From the NCBI GenBank assembly GCA_947568835.1, contig OX387602.1:3876570-3940569 (forward strand): DNA of 64,000 nt, written 5' to 3'. Source of the stretch: Protonemura montana (taxonomy: Eukaryota; Arthropoda; Insecta; Plecoptera; Nemouridae). The position numbers and the translations under genes were made by a program. Below, piece by piece: positions 26,798-39,421 of the stretch. Each line of letters starts with the position of its first letter. Position 1 is the stretch's first letter. The notes beneath the pieces are model-generated. The model had not been told where the DNA came from, made no database searches, and worked only from the letters and a program-made list of their open reading frames with translations.

Positions 26798-29700
26798 ATG
26801 AAGGACGGGGACATTCCGACGATCTTCAACCCGCGACGCGCACGAGCGCCCAGTGTGGTGGTCACGGGCGAGGAGATCCTCCGTGGTGGCGGCGCCGGGG
26901 GTGGCGGCGCAGCGACGGCAGTGCCCAATGGGCCTTTTGCAAACACGGCACCGCCGCCCCGGCACTTCCAGCACTCTGACTCGGGTACTTCTTTGACGTC
27001 CAAACGTTTTCAAAGCCTTGTTTTTGTCAAGGTGGCTCTCACTGACATGTCGCGTTGAAAATGAGTTGAAGTCAGAAAATCTTTTGCGATTGCTGAACTC
27101 TTGAAATCCGCTTCAGGTTTGTAGAGCCAACAAATTTGTATGTCCCTTTTGCAAGTGGTTTTAGTAAGTACAGGGAATGGTTCGTAAATATATATAATAT
27201 ATATCTCAAATTGTACTGCTTCAATAATCAACATTTAAGGGGAAAAATCTGCAAACAGACTAAATTTTGTAAACAAGCTGCAACGTCCTACCGTTGGTGT
27301 TCCGATGGTAATGATCAAGAACTATTGATCAAAGATTGATCAAAGATATTTTGGTCAAACAGAGTCCTTTTTTTTTTACAAAATTTTACAGACATTTTTG
27401 TAGGTCTCTATCGCCCAGCAGGAAAAAAAACGCTCTGTTTGACCTGAATGTAATGTTTTTGCTACAACAAGTTCACATTTTAATAATTAAACTTCAACTT
27501 TACGGCCCTGGTATCTTTGCAAAAATTGAGCTGTTAAACACAATTTTATGAGCATAAAGCTTAGACGCAGACAAATTGTTTTCATACTTCTTTTTCGAGT
27601 CACTTATCAAAACATTGGCAACTTCAAGGTTGCACCTTAGAGAAAAGAATGGGTTAGGTAGAGACGTATAAGTATAGGGCGTTTTTCTGCCAGAAATAAT
27701 ATTTGTTGTTCTGGAATCACGCTAGATCGCATGCCAAGTGACGAATTCGACGGCAGCGCCAGTCGTAGTGTGAATCCAAGTAACTTTTTGTGCTAAAGAT
27801 GGACATTAAGACTTGGCCAGGACTACTTGACCGACGTGCCTGAGGCTAACTAAGAAATACATTCTTTGGGTCGAGCCACGTACATCTGGCGAGCTCGGAA
27901 GGTTTACTGTCATTTTCTAGAATCACAAACATCTGGTATCTTTTTGCTATGCTAGGCTTGGTTTTACCAACGTTTTCAAATATTAGCTGGGACCAGGCAA
28001 AACGTACAACGGAATCCCTTAGTTATTTCAGGGATGACATAGGATAAGACCACAGAAATTTGCCTAGCTTTAGAAAAAAGCTAACAATTACAAAAAATTT
28101 TGCCTTGATTTATTTGTATGCAAATGAAAAAGGGGTACCTCCTCGAATTTTTCACAAAAGATAAAGTTCGTGCCAAGCCATCGCGTCATCATTAATTTTT
28201 GGTCTTAATTTCTAACCCAGCCATGGACCAAAAAAGACTAACAGTTAAAAAAATTTGGTTTTCATTTATTTGCTCGAAAATTAAGGGGGTGGGGGGGGGG
28301 GGGGGCCAAAAACTTACATTTTTCTCAGAAGAAAGATAGAAGATAAATGTACCAAGATTTTTTTCGAGTTTTATATTTTCATATACTAATAGTAAATATT
28401 CAATATAAAATGCTCATATCCATTATCATATCCATTAGTATCACAATTCCACACATAATATCCAACAGATTGCGCTGGGGGTCACGGTGCGACTTAACAC
28501 GACTGCATGTTCGGTGAAACATTTACAAATAAGAGAACCTGAAGGCAACGGAGTTCGACTGGCGTTCCTCCAGTCGGGCTGTAATGCTTGCACCATCGCG
28601 CTAGATCTTGCTAAATATTTCTTAAATATATCTTTGCCGCACGGCATTCGGATAACTTAACCGCACGACCACGAGAGCAGATGAGTACTCCGGACGTTTT
28701 AATGTAAATATAAATTGCTAAACTATGAAGAAGAGAAGGATGTTGGTAATGAGGATTGAGGAGAGATATTGGTTACTTCGGGCGAGAATAATATCGTTGG
28801 AAGTTTAGTTGGTTTATTTCCCACGCTGATAAAATATGTTGGAGCACCTCCGCGGTAAGCGCTGTGCTTCGTGTGGCGGAGGTATAGCATTCGGTTCCTG
28901 GCATACCCGTGGTAAGAAACAAAATATCAGTACAGAGCTTGCTTGCGAGGACGAATATTAATTGTCCGTGATATTTTAATAGATTTTAACTAAACAGAGG
29001 GTGTGGTCGACGTCATGTTGCGACTCAGTAAGCCGAGTTTTCAAACATGAAATCCAAATAGGGTCTTCTTTCTCCGATTATTTTCGGGGGTAAGTGAAAT
29101 TGGAGGTTTCGCTCTGCTCACTTCGCTCGCTACTCACATATTTTAATTACCTACCACCAACCCAAAATACGATTTCTTCATCAGCAGGCAGCTGATTGGC
29201 AATCATAATTACAAGACAAGTAGTAAACTTGAATAATTCACAGAGTCTGTGCAATGTCATCCCGACCCAGGCGTCGATAATCCAGCCAGCCTGGTACAGC
29301 GCTGATGTTGATGTTGATGTTGCAGTTGCGGGCAGCCAGATTGAAGGGGAGCCGATACCCAACGGAGGACGAGCAATCACCAAGCTGAAGGGATGCAAAA
29401 ACACGTGCTGCTCTCAATCCGCCACGAAGGTCAGTCTTACCAAAGGCTTCGCAGCAAGTGCAAGGTTACATTGCAAGACCTTTTAGGGCACCGACGGAGG
29501 ATATTTCCACCTCTAAGGTTCCACTCTTGGGTACAGACATACATATTTTGTGTGTTTAGGATTTAACATTTGTCCAATTAGATTTTTCATTTTTTATATA
29601 TATTACTAGATATTTGAAATTCAAAGAAATTCTAAGGAAATATTTCTGCTTGTAGTTATCTAAGTACAGTTTTCAGTGGCGATCATTCTCGTTTCCCAGA

Positions 29701-32700
29701 TCTATTTTGGAATCTGCGTGACTGTTTGCGTGACAGCTTCGTGGGTGGGGGCGACGCACTGCATCAAATATCTGTACCTGCGACATCCGCCTGCCATCTT
29801 CGGCATCACCAACAACACCGTCTCCAGTCCTGTAAGTGTGCAGGCACTTTTTATACATTGTTCAACCATAATTTCTATCACTTTTATCCAACATTAGCAA
29901 AGATCTCCAAATCAACTTATCATAAGTATATTATTCTGTCAAGAGCAAGTTGGAAAAAGCACCAACGAGCACCACCAACTGCCTAAAAAATACCTTCTAT
30001 ATATAAGGCAACTTTTTACTTATTTGATAACAGTCAACTGCATCCATTTAGCAACTCAACCCAAGGGGCTGAGTTGGCTTTTTGATAAGCGTTTCAAATC
30101 AATATTCTTCGTTTTAATTGATTGCTTGTCTCCAGTACAACGCGCCGTTCTTCACGACCTGGTTCTGCACCAACTGGACGATTCTCTTCTTTCCCCTCTA
30201 CTTCATCTGCCGTCTCTTGTCGACAAAGTGCTCATCCCCGTGCAGCATTATCAGCGAAAGCATCCAGCCGTTTCGCGACCGGGGATTCACCACCGGTAGG
30301 CTTTCTTTGAATGACACCCACTCCGATGCTCTCCGACCTGACTCTTCTGCTTTTGTGTTGAATGTTGTTCGTTTACTTTTCAAGCGACAGGATGTTCATG
30401 GATTACATATTTTATCAATATCTTTTTGTTGGTATCTTAGCTGGTGGAAAATTAAATATTTAACGCTCTGCAAGTTTTTGAGAAAAAAATCAATCGTTTT
30501 TCCACACACATTTTTTGCGGACAATTGACACTTTGCAAGCGTAGGTATATTCAAATAATATGCTGAAACTTTCAAGAAGAGTTTTTTTTTGTATGTATGT
30601 TGCAAAATTGTATCATTGGAAATCATCACGTTTTTGAGATAAAAGATGCCAAGTCAGCACATGTGGTTGTGTGGTAAGCATATGCCGTCCACGTGCAAGA
30701 GGCCCCGAATAACGAATCCCGTACTAGGCAAAGGATTTTCGTTATCAAATCTAGGCGTCAAAGGCGTTATCAAATCGGAAGCTTCTAATTAAGTTCTTGT
30801 GGAGAGATATCAAAATTCGACAACAGTTCGAAAGGATTTCAGTTTTACATTTTATTTTGGGCGTATGGTTTAGACATTAGCAAAATGCGAAGCATAGTGG
30901 CCTTCGCGGCCGAGTGGTGAAAATTTCCCAACCATGACGTGTATATGTCTTAAGCCAAGTGGTTCAGTGGGTAAGACGTTTAAACCGGGACCAAATCATA
31001 AATTTTGTTTTATTTTCTTACCATCGGGCTGCTCAACAATCTTATGTAGAGTAGGCCGATACATTATCTATTCAATCATATGCCAAATGACTCAGAAATG
31101 CACCGGCAATATCCAAATTGTAGGAACCTCGGAGTTCAGTATCATATTCCCGGCTAACCTCACCTACAGAGGTAAGGGTCGCACTCGGCCTACTTAAATG
31201 GAGTGCCAGTGAGACAAGGAGCCTTGTCGTACTCCAGTCACTTAGAAACAGAATACCCAGGGTCTGGTCGTTACCCAAGTATGTTTGAACGGGAACTCGT
31301 GTTAAGTGCACCGCGTGCCCCCAGAGAACTGTTGCGACATCGAATAGTAATTGAAAAATGAATAAAATGTCGATACATTAGTGATCGCTCGGTCACTACA
31401 ACGTACCTACTCGCTTGATTACCCTAGCGGCCGAATCGAAATCACAGCGTGTTTTAAATCCGGTATACCATCGATACTAGACCCGGTTGAATTCGTTTGT
31501 CTGAAAGGCAAGTGGAAATTAATTGTTTAAATCTACAGCCAACTTAATGTACGCCAATAAATCATACAATGAGAGGGACAAATAAGAAAATGGAGTTCTG
31601 AGACTTTCGCGGGACGCGAAAACTTCATTTCACATATCTGATTACAGCCTTCTCTGTCGAGACGAAACGCCTCCACTAGCAAGGCTGACAATTGCTAAGA
31701 ATGTTTGCGGAGCTCGTTGATGAGCGTAGCGAGCGAAGCAAGAGGCGAAATCTTCAATTTCACTTATCTGAGAAAAATATAAGTGGCCAAGCGCATACTC
31801 AGATTTTTTTCTTTTTCTCAACCTTAGACGCCATGCATTTTTCTTTCGGAAAAATCGGTCGAATATTTTACGAACATTTTCAGATTTTGTACATACTTTT
31901 CGGAATTGTATCGGTAAAATTATTTGATATTGTTACGCCAAACATTGCAAGATGTGAAGATGTGGATAAAGATGTGGATTTATGGCTAGAAGGTTCTTGA
32001 CACCACTGCCAGGAACTTCAATAGGAACTACCTAGACGGATTGATTTTTCAGAAATTGTCAATCTTAAAAGTCTTTTTCGCAAGAAATCAGTATATTTCC
32101 ACTTCGATCCTCAAAGCGCTTGTAAACGGTAGCAAACAGTTAAATGTGCTTTCGTTGATGTTGGTGTTGTGTCTGGACGGTCTCGTCGTGTACAGGGAGG
32201 TTCCTGTCACGGTGTGGCTTGTTCTGTCTGCTGTGGGTCGCCACCAACTATCTGTACATCCACTCGCTTCGAATCTTGCTCGCCACCGACGTGATGGCTC
32301 TGTTCGCTACCAACGTGTCCAGCGTCTACCTGCTCTCCTGGGTCATCCTGCACGAGCAGTTTGTTGGAGTCAGAGTAAGTCGCTCCTTCTTTCACTTGCT
32401 CTGTATCAACAAAGTACTCCTCAGTCCCCTAGGCCCTGATCTATGACCCATGCAACCAAGTCATCTTGAGTCGTGTCTTTTGCGTAACCAAAATACTCGT
32501 ATTTTTCAATAAACCAACTCTTTGCATGGCCTTCTTTTATCACTGCTGCAATGCATATATCTTCTTCTGCACAATCCTATCCACATCATCACCTGCCACT
32601 GATCACCATGCAACGTAACTGCGATGTGGCGGTGCTTGCAGATCGTGGCTGTGATTTTGTGTGACACTGGCATCGCACTGCTGGCGTACATGGACGGAAT

Positions 32701-35700
32701 CACGGGCAGCTCGACGCTTGGCGGCGTCGTCATGGCCGCCGTCGCCGCCGCAGGTTCTGCCGTCTATAAGGTACTCCACTCCGGCCAACTCTGCCACAAC
32801 TGAGCGATTTAAAATTTAAAATTTGTGTCACAAAGATCTGCGCTTGGCTCATTGCAGGTGCTATTCAAAAAAGTGATCGGCGACGCAAGTTTCGGCCAGG
32901 TGTCGTTGTTCTTCTCTCTGATCGGGCTCCTCAACCTGCTGCTGCTGTGGCCACTGTGTCTGGCCTTGTACTTTACGGGGGTGGAGACTCTGCACTGGGA
33001 CAGGCTTCCATGGCCTGCGCTGCTGCTGGCCAGCGGACTCTCCCTAGGTACTCTTTAAAACGTTTCACATACGGGTGGGTTGTAGCATGTTGGAGCTGTA
33101 AAAGATAAAGAAAATAAGTATTACAAAGCAGGATTTTCTTTGTCTCAGAGCACGACACCTACTGTAGTACCTACTCAATTGGGCTAGTAGTTAAAAACTA
33201 AACCACCAAATATGTACGTGAAATATAATAAAAGATATGCGCTTATTAAGATCTTACTCTAATCCGCAGTTGCCAATCTCTTGGGGAACTTCAGTGTCGC
33301 GCTAACGTACGACTTGTTCATCACGCTCGGTCTCATCACGGCAGTTCCAGTTTCTGCAGGTGATTAAAACAGATCTGCCTTTTAACCAGCTGGAAAATTT
33401 CTACAGCACCCTTTGAAATGTGAAAGAACAAAGCCTTATGGTAGAATTACACCAGGAGACTAGATATAGCAAAAGGTGAAATCTTTTTTAGTTTAAAAAT
33501 GTTGTTCAACAGTATTTTGAGCATGCAACAGCATGTTGAACATGTTCAACAGTATTTTGGCATAATTCTTCAGTGTCATAGATTGTTCATAACGTTTGTC
33601 CCCAAATTATGTTTGTTTTATTTTATTTGTAAATTTAGTACCAAAATAAGCAATGCAATAATTGGCATTCCTAGCACAAAAAATTGACACCTAAAATGCA
33701 AAGCCAGCATCTATAAAACCACCTAAGTGTAATTCTGGAATGGCCTTTTTTTCTAGCACTCGACGTGGTTTTGTACAGCGCCCACTTTGTTGGCATGGAG
33801 CTGGCTGGAATGATCCTGATCGCAGTCGGCTTCTTTCTGGTGATGTTCCCAGACAACTGGCCAGACTACATCACTCGGCTTCTGCGGTAAGTTAACGTCG
33901 CTCTTGACCGTTTGCTCGTCTTGCCCATGACAGCCACGACTCAAAAGCGATCGTCCGTTCACAGCGGTAAGAGGTTTCAGCAAGCTTTCCTCTCCCGTAA
34001 ATATACTTCTCTTCGTTGGTATAATAACGTAAACATTTCTTTATCCATCGTTTCTGAGCTGAAAACTTAATTGTACTACCTTCATAACAAATAATAAGCA
34101 TTTGCACTAGCACTTAATCTATCTGTATTTTAGCACAATTTCTTGCCTAGTAGCTTCTTAATACATTAATCTAGTCTCTGTACAATGACTAACTCACAAA
34201 TAGGAACGTATCACCTATTGCTTATTAAAAAAAAAGAAAATGTTAATAAATTTAAAACTTAGATTCTTTTGTCAGAGTAGTGATGAAGTGAATACAGGCA
34301 TATATTTTAGCTACTTCAAATGATCTGCACTGTATAATTTACTCAATTATCAGAACACATTTTTTTTTTTCATATTTTTACTTAATACATTTATTTCAGC
34401 CATAGGCTTGTTTAATTACATAATAACATACATAATCATTCATTTGTGGGTTGTAAATAGTTTGTACATTCCATTCGAAATCTAAACCTAGAAATCATAC
34501 CTAGAATAGAAATGCCATCAGCTAGAAATGAGGATATAATCAGTGTACAAAATGCCATTGAAGTCAAGATCACACAAGGGATATTATAGTCAATGGGTTC
34601 TGAAGATTCAAGAAAAAAACATCACATGGTTTTTTGTTGTAAGTTGTCATTTGGAATTGGTAAAGTAGCTCTTCATTACCAATTCATGTAAATATGTTTT
34701 GGATTAAGTCCCTCTGCATTCAAGGAGTGTCATTTTGCTATATCATGGCTCATAGCTGCATTGAATCCTGGCTAGTAGGTAATTGGTTTCTACTTGATCT
34801 CTTTAGCCTATACCTCTACCGCCTGTCTCAGTGCTTCTCATGCCAGACTAATCACCTGTACATTTCACTTGTAGTAGACCTCACCTACTTCCATCTCTGT
34901 TGTTACAGAAATATCATCATGTTGAGTCACAGTGCCAGGTAAGATCAGCAATCCTCTCTCCTCTATTGCTTGCTGCTCATCTGCCAGTCTATCTATTATC
35001 ATGTTTTCTCTAATAATTTTTATAATTATTAATTGTATGTCCCTGTGTCTATGTATTAGATGATTAGGCCAATTCTCAATATTTTAATGCTAGAATATTT
35101 GCATGAATAGTTCACTTGCATAAGAGGAAAAATTTCTGATAGTAAAATTATTATTTGAAAAAATAAATTATGTGTGGGCATAGGTACAAGTTTTCAATTT
35201 CTCCAAAAATAGATTAGTTTTTAAATTATGTTATTAATTTCCAACGTCCATTAGTGGACCTTGTGTGTAAAATATATAAATGGGAGGTTTCTTCACACAT
35301 AATATCAGTGATATCTTTTCCTGAAGGGTTTGAAACACCAATTTTTATTGACTCACAAATGTACCTTTCTCCTAAACTGGCTCTACCCGATTTTATTCTA
35401 ATCATGCAAATTTTCTTGCATTACGATATGCAAAGCGAAATTCCTCGGGCTGTGCTCTGGCAGTGTGCTGAAAATTCTTGTTTCCTCCATATCCTGTTTG
35501 CACGCAGAAACCTGACTTGATTGAATCTGTTTTACACAGAATGGCTTGCTGTTTTTTGTGTTAGAATACTGGAAACGAATGATTGTCAACTTCAACGTTG
35601 TTGAACATGCACTTTTGGAATCATTTCATCTTCTTCTACTCTCGGTAATTTGTCATTCGGATGACGCAAACAAAAAAGGTAACAAATAAATTCTCGGTTA

Positions 35701-36477
35701 ACTTGACTTTATAGTTTCTACATGGATAATTTTCTAGTAATGTGATGGTGACCCCTGCTGCGTCCTATGTGTAGTTTGCCTCTCCTTTGTCGTGTACTGT
35801 ATTTGTTTGGTTCGCACGTACGCTAGGCCAAACTTCTGTCGCCGCGAGGCTCACCTGCCCGACGCAGAGATTAACTAAGATGGGTGTTTCGCGTCGGCTA
35901 GTCCCCAGACGCATCACCGGAATTTACCAACTAGAGTTAAGTATCGACAAAAAAGTGTTTCATTTTTCAGTGCCTGCATCAATTCCTGCATGAACTGTCG
36001 CACTACAAAACGATGTACATATATACATATTATGTAATATATTACTATTATACCGTACTCCCTTTGTATTAAATACCTCTGCACTACGTCACCATCAGCT
36101 TTTAGTGAAAAAAGTTTAAAAAAAATTGTAACTATGTTGTAGAAAGAGCAGCGTTATAAGAAGTCTCTAGAAATAAATAATAATCTAACTGTGAAGTATA
36201 TTTTCTAACAAAAAATGTTTAGCCTGCATCTCATCATCACAGAACAAAAAACTAGTTAAATATTGCACATTATTGTCTCGTAAGCAATAATCAGCACTAT
36301 CTCTAATCAAACTTGGAGCCAAGCGAACAGCTCCTAATTTCCGACATATTTGCGTGCCGCAGATGGAGTCGACGACATCGACACGGCACACAGGGCAGCC
36401 AACGCCGCGACATAGTTGATTACAGGACGGGCTACATCCGCTCGCACCTGCGTTCTCCGTCGGGCCGCGTGAGATGA
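26798..36477 (+). CDS. SLC35F3/F4-like solute carrier (DMT superfamily)
   Basis: This is a ten-helix drug/metabolite-type transporter related to vertebrate SLC35F3 (linked to thiamine transport) and SLC35F4. Exons: 26798-26984, 29326-29429, 29670-29831, 30136-30295, 32196-32374, 32642-32770, 32858-33047, 33270-33359, 33757-33886, (34909-34938), 36363-36477. Phases all agree, giving 481 aa, or 491 with the optional microexon. The N-terminal 97 residues are cytosolic, Gly-rich and variable. Family landmarks follow: the first membrane helix with CVTASWVGATH, NAPFFTTWFCTNW, LWVATNYLYIHSLRI, TNVSSVYLLSWVILHEQFVG, VYKVLFKKVIGDASFG, and a last helix ending LFMFPDNWP-like (FFLVMFPDNWPDYITRLL). The exon at 36363 supplies a basic tail ending YIRSHLRSPSGRVR. 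The start ATG is the first after an in-frame stop (26786). Upstream non-coding exons are likely, since an acceptor lies at 26777-26778. The substrate in this species is unknown. Confidence 0.92.
26985..29325 (+). other. SLC35F-like intron 1 (2.3 kb)
   Basis: This is AT-rich intron DNA with a 15-G tract (28291-28305). It has an imperfect SINE-like patch near 28840-28920, where a stretch resembling a tRNA A-box (GCGGTAAGCGC) is followed by a degenerate B-box. A copy of a dispersed GAGTAGCGAGCGAAG repeat lies on the - strand around 29110-29140. The acceptor side carries a GTTGAT triplet run (29303-29322). No exon is seen. Confidence 0.5.
28291..28305. repeat. Poly-G tract, 15 nt
   Basis: A run of 15 G in intron 1 of the SLC35F-like gene, directly preceded by GGGGGT. 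Confidence 0.9.
30296..32195 (+). other. SLC35F-like intron 4 (1.9 kb) with degenerate repeats
   Basis: Around 30655-30735 a stretch has a tRNA-like A-box (GTGGTAAGCATATGCC) followed by a damaged B-box (CGAATAACGAATCCC), suggesting an old tRNA-derived SINE. A second patch at 30895-30990 has GGCCGAGTGGT and AGTGGTTCAGTGGGTAAGAC. A copy of the GATGAGCGTAGCGAGCGAAGC repeat is at 31718-31738. These are visual resemblances only. No coding exon is seen. Confidence 0.4.
34909..34938 (+). CDS. 30-nt candidate microexon of the SLC35F-like gene
   Basis: A segment of exactly 30 nt lies between a strong polypyrimidine-AG acceptor (ctctgttgttacag) and a consensus donor (gtaaga). It is symmetric in phase (2 to 2), so inclusion adds ten residues (NIIMLSHSAR, with the flanking Arg codon rebuilt) between the last membrane helix and the basic tail without changing frame. 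The rest of its 2.5-kb intron is AT-rich. This could be a regulated cytosolic-tail insert. Transcript evidence is required. Confidence 0.5.
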
Positions 36478-37980
36478 CCCGGCCAGCCGCCAACCGTAGT
36501 AGATCTCGACCTCTAACCGCGTTTCGTCAGGCTGACAACCAAAGGCTCCGTCGCAAACTCGACGTCAGCGACGAGTCCTAGTACCAAACAAGTTCGGTTG
36601 CCACTTGTAAGCTAGAGTCTTATGAACATGCTAGCTAAAATTGCTAATTTAATGCTTAGAGGTGATGTATATACATGTAGTTTAGTTGGAACAACATTCA
36701 CAATTTAAATAGAAATTCCCCGAGATACACTGTGATATCACAATTTAGAGGCTCTAGGTCAATATTTTAGGGTAATTATCCCACTATGGAATAGAGCCCT
36801 TCAGAGAGTTATTCATTATAGACTTTGACCTGCTGTATAAATACAAAATACACACCATTCAAAATGAAATGGTATTTAACTGTGTTAAATACCTGCGGTA
36901 GGTACGGACATAGGGACACACCTACTTAATTGCATACCTTTGTTCGAAATACCTTCGTATTTGCATACACTGTACGGAAAATTTTAATATGCCATTCATA
37001 ACTATTTAACTACTTTGATCTTTTTTCATTTTCTCATGCCTTCATGTTTTGCTAAGAATTATACCGACAAAAAATAACTGACCACAAAAAGTATTAGCAG
37101 AAAATCCGGCATCTTGCACGGGTTTTGAATTTTTTTAAATGACATATTTTTTAGTCTGGAATTTTAAGGTCTATTTGAATCGGTAAATTAGTTTAAATGT
37201 ATACAGGTACTGGATAGGTAGGCAGTACCACTATCTATCAATGTTAACTGTTAATATTACATACATTCTGGCTATTTACATAACATCTTACCAAAATAAA
37301 ATTAAAAAAATAAACTGTCAACTTATTTCATAATGCACAGAGCTTTTTATTCAATTCACCGTTCACAAGGCCTAAACATTAACTACCAAATGTAGACACT
37401 TTTCAATGTACACGTACACACTGTACAGAAAATTTTAATGAAGATGCAGGCACCTATCCCACCTACAGATGACAATGTGTCACTAGCAGCTTAAATTAAA
37501 GGAAAATCATACACCTTGTTCTGCGCTTATGTAGTTTCTTCCCTGGCAGTAAAAATGGGCAAGAGATGTCAGCTTGCATTGAGCAAGAGCAGACCCAGCA
37601 AGTACAATTGCCTACTCAATGTGGAAATGTCTCCACTTAATAATTATCATTTATCACTATCAGCTATTTTTGTAGACCACATGATTGATATCACATATAT
37701 CTATAAAATATCAACTCCCACTTCCTAGGTAGACAACTTGATGACGTACGACTCAAGAATATAATATCTTTTGTCCCTACACCAACCAAGATGAAAAGCC
37801 AAGAGTTTCAAATTGACAGCGCCTCTCGTTAGTCTGTGTAATATATCCAAGCATGTTTTCCATTCCAGCACAGAGCTGAGCTGAGCCCACAAAATATGAG
37901 CATACCACATCCCAAGAGAAATAACTTTTAGGCCTCGCTGATCAAGTCCCGAAAGTGTGTTTTACCTGATGAAATCACAA
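36478..37980. other. Convergent 3' region of SLC35F-like and TXNDC5 genes
   Basis: The stop codons of the two genes face each other about 1.5 kb apart. The + strand has AATAAA at 37295-37300 and 37309-37314. The - strand has AATAAA read from 37351 to 37346. The two transcripts therefore probably end within about 100 bp of each other or overlap. No other gene is seen. Confidence 0.6.
37346..37351 (-). terminator. Polyadenylation signal for the TXNDC5-like gene
   Basis: AATAAA reads on the - strand (TTTATT on +), about 630 bp after the stop codon. It faces two + strand AATAAA hexamers 30-50 bp away that could serve the SLC35F-like gene. Confidence 0.45.
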
Positions 37981-39421
37981 CTACAGCTCGTCATGCGGCA
38001 AATGTTTGACGACAAATTCATAGAGGTCGTCCAAACTGCGTGATCCATTGTACTCTGCAACTTTTTCTCCATCACGATATAGAACTAGAGTTGGGAATCC
38101 ATCCACCTCTTGCTGGTTGCAAAGATCTTTGCTTGTGTCTAGAGTGCAGTCGACCTTCACAATTCTCACCAGCGAGTTGGCAACAAACTTCTCGCCAAGT
38201 TCTTCCCACGTTGGAGCGAGACGTTTACAGTGGCCGCACCTAAATCCAAAGTTAAATTATAGAAACGTACAAGTAAATCAATGATAATCACTGTTAGATG
38301 GTGGAATCTGTGGTGTAACTTAAATAGGTGATGAATCAATAAACGTAATGCATACCATGGAGCAAAGAATTTTATGAAACTGACACCAGTAGATATTCCA
38401 TGTTCAAAATTGTCGCCAGAGAAGATTACAACAGGTCCAGCCTCTTTCTCAACACTCCCATTTAATGTGTCAGCATCACTTGCTCCAGCCATCCTTGTAA
38501 TGAATGCCTTCATATCTTCATGTGTTCGAGCCCCTTGATACTTCTCCACTTTTTTGCCATCTTCTATCCAAAGAAGTGTGGGATAGCCTTTAATCTCAAA
38601 TTCATTACAAGATGATCGGTGTTGTGTGCAATCAATTTTTGAAATGGTCACCGCAGTACTGTGCTCTACCGACTTTGCCAGTGCGTCCCATATCGGAGCC
38701 AATTTTTGACAATGACCACACCATGGAGCATAAAACTTAACAAAATGCTTTCCAGATGCTACATGGTTTGTGAAAGAAGAGTCGGTAAGTTCAAATAAAC
38801 CATTTACAGCTTTGGGAACTTCAGGGACTTTCTCAGTTTCATCCCGAGGCTTGCCAAGTTGTTCCTCTACATAGCCAGTTAGCGAATCTAATTCTCGGGG
38901 TCCTCTGTACTTTACTCCTTCTTCTTCTCCAATTTTAAAGAATTTAAGTCTGTAAAATAAAATAAACAATATATTTCAAAATCTGTGATCAATTTTAGCT
39001 TATATTCTATTTTTATTAAAATGTAAATCTTACGTAGGGTAACCAGTAACATCATGGCTTGAGCAGAGAGAAGACTCTACTGTGCAATCCACTTTGGCAA
39101 TTTTGACATCGCTTCCTTCTACGTTGTTCGCTACTGCTAGCTCTTCCCAAACAGGCAAAAGGCGATGACAGTGACCACACCTGCAAATTTGGATCATTTT
39201 AGCTTTAAGTAGTAAATCTCTAAGACAGAGATTAATTAGTAATTTTTTCAAACTTACCATGGGGCATAGAACATTACAAAGTGATTATTAGCAGCAAGTG
39301 CTTCAGAAAAGGTTTCTGTTGTGTGCTGGAACGCAGCAGATTCTTTTTCTAGGTTATCATCAGTTGTTTCGGAATATATTGACGTTACACACGACAATAG
39401 TACGAATAATAAGACCTGCAT
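37981..39421 (-). CDS. TXNDC5: TXNDC5-like ER protein disulfide isomerase (pretaporter)
   Basis: This is an endoplasmic-reticulum thioredoxin-domain oxidoreductase of the PDI family; the Drosophila relative pretaporter also acts in apoptotic-cell engulfment. Exons on the - strand: 39421-39258, 39180-39034, 38949-38356, 38239-37981, giving 387 aa. Residues 1-18 (MQVLLFVLLSCVTSIYSE) look like a signal peptide. Three thioredoxin domains follow, each with an APWCGHC active site: Cys56/Cys59, Cys181/Cys184 and Cys303/Cys306. Each domain keeps the family's KVDCT or KIDCT strand and the Gly-Tyr/Phe-Pro-Thr cis-proline loop. The protein ends in HDEL, an ER-retrieval signal. Length and architecture fit TXNDC5, which is about 410-430 aa elsewhere. 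The gene diverges from PLBD copy A and converges on the SLC35F-like gene. No active-site residue is missing, so it should be enzymatically competent. Confidence 0.96.

Noticed and set aside
30655..30990. tRNA genes or intact tRNA-derived SINEs
   Set aside because: A-box-like sequences are present but the B-boxes are broken and no cloverleaf can be drawn. I noted them only as possible old SINE remnants.
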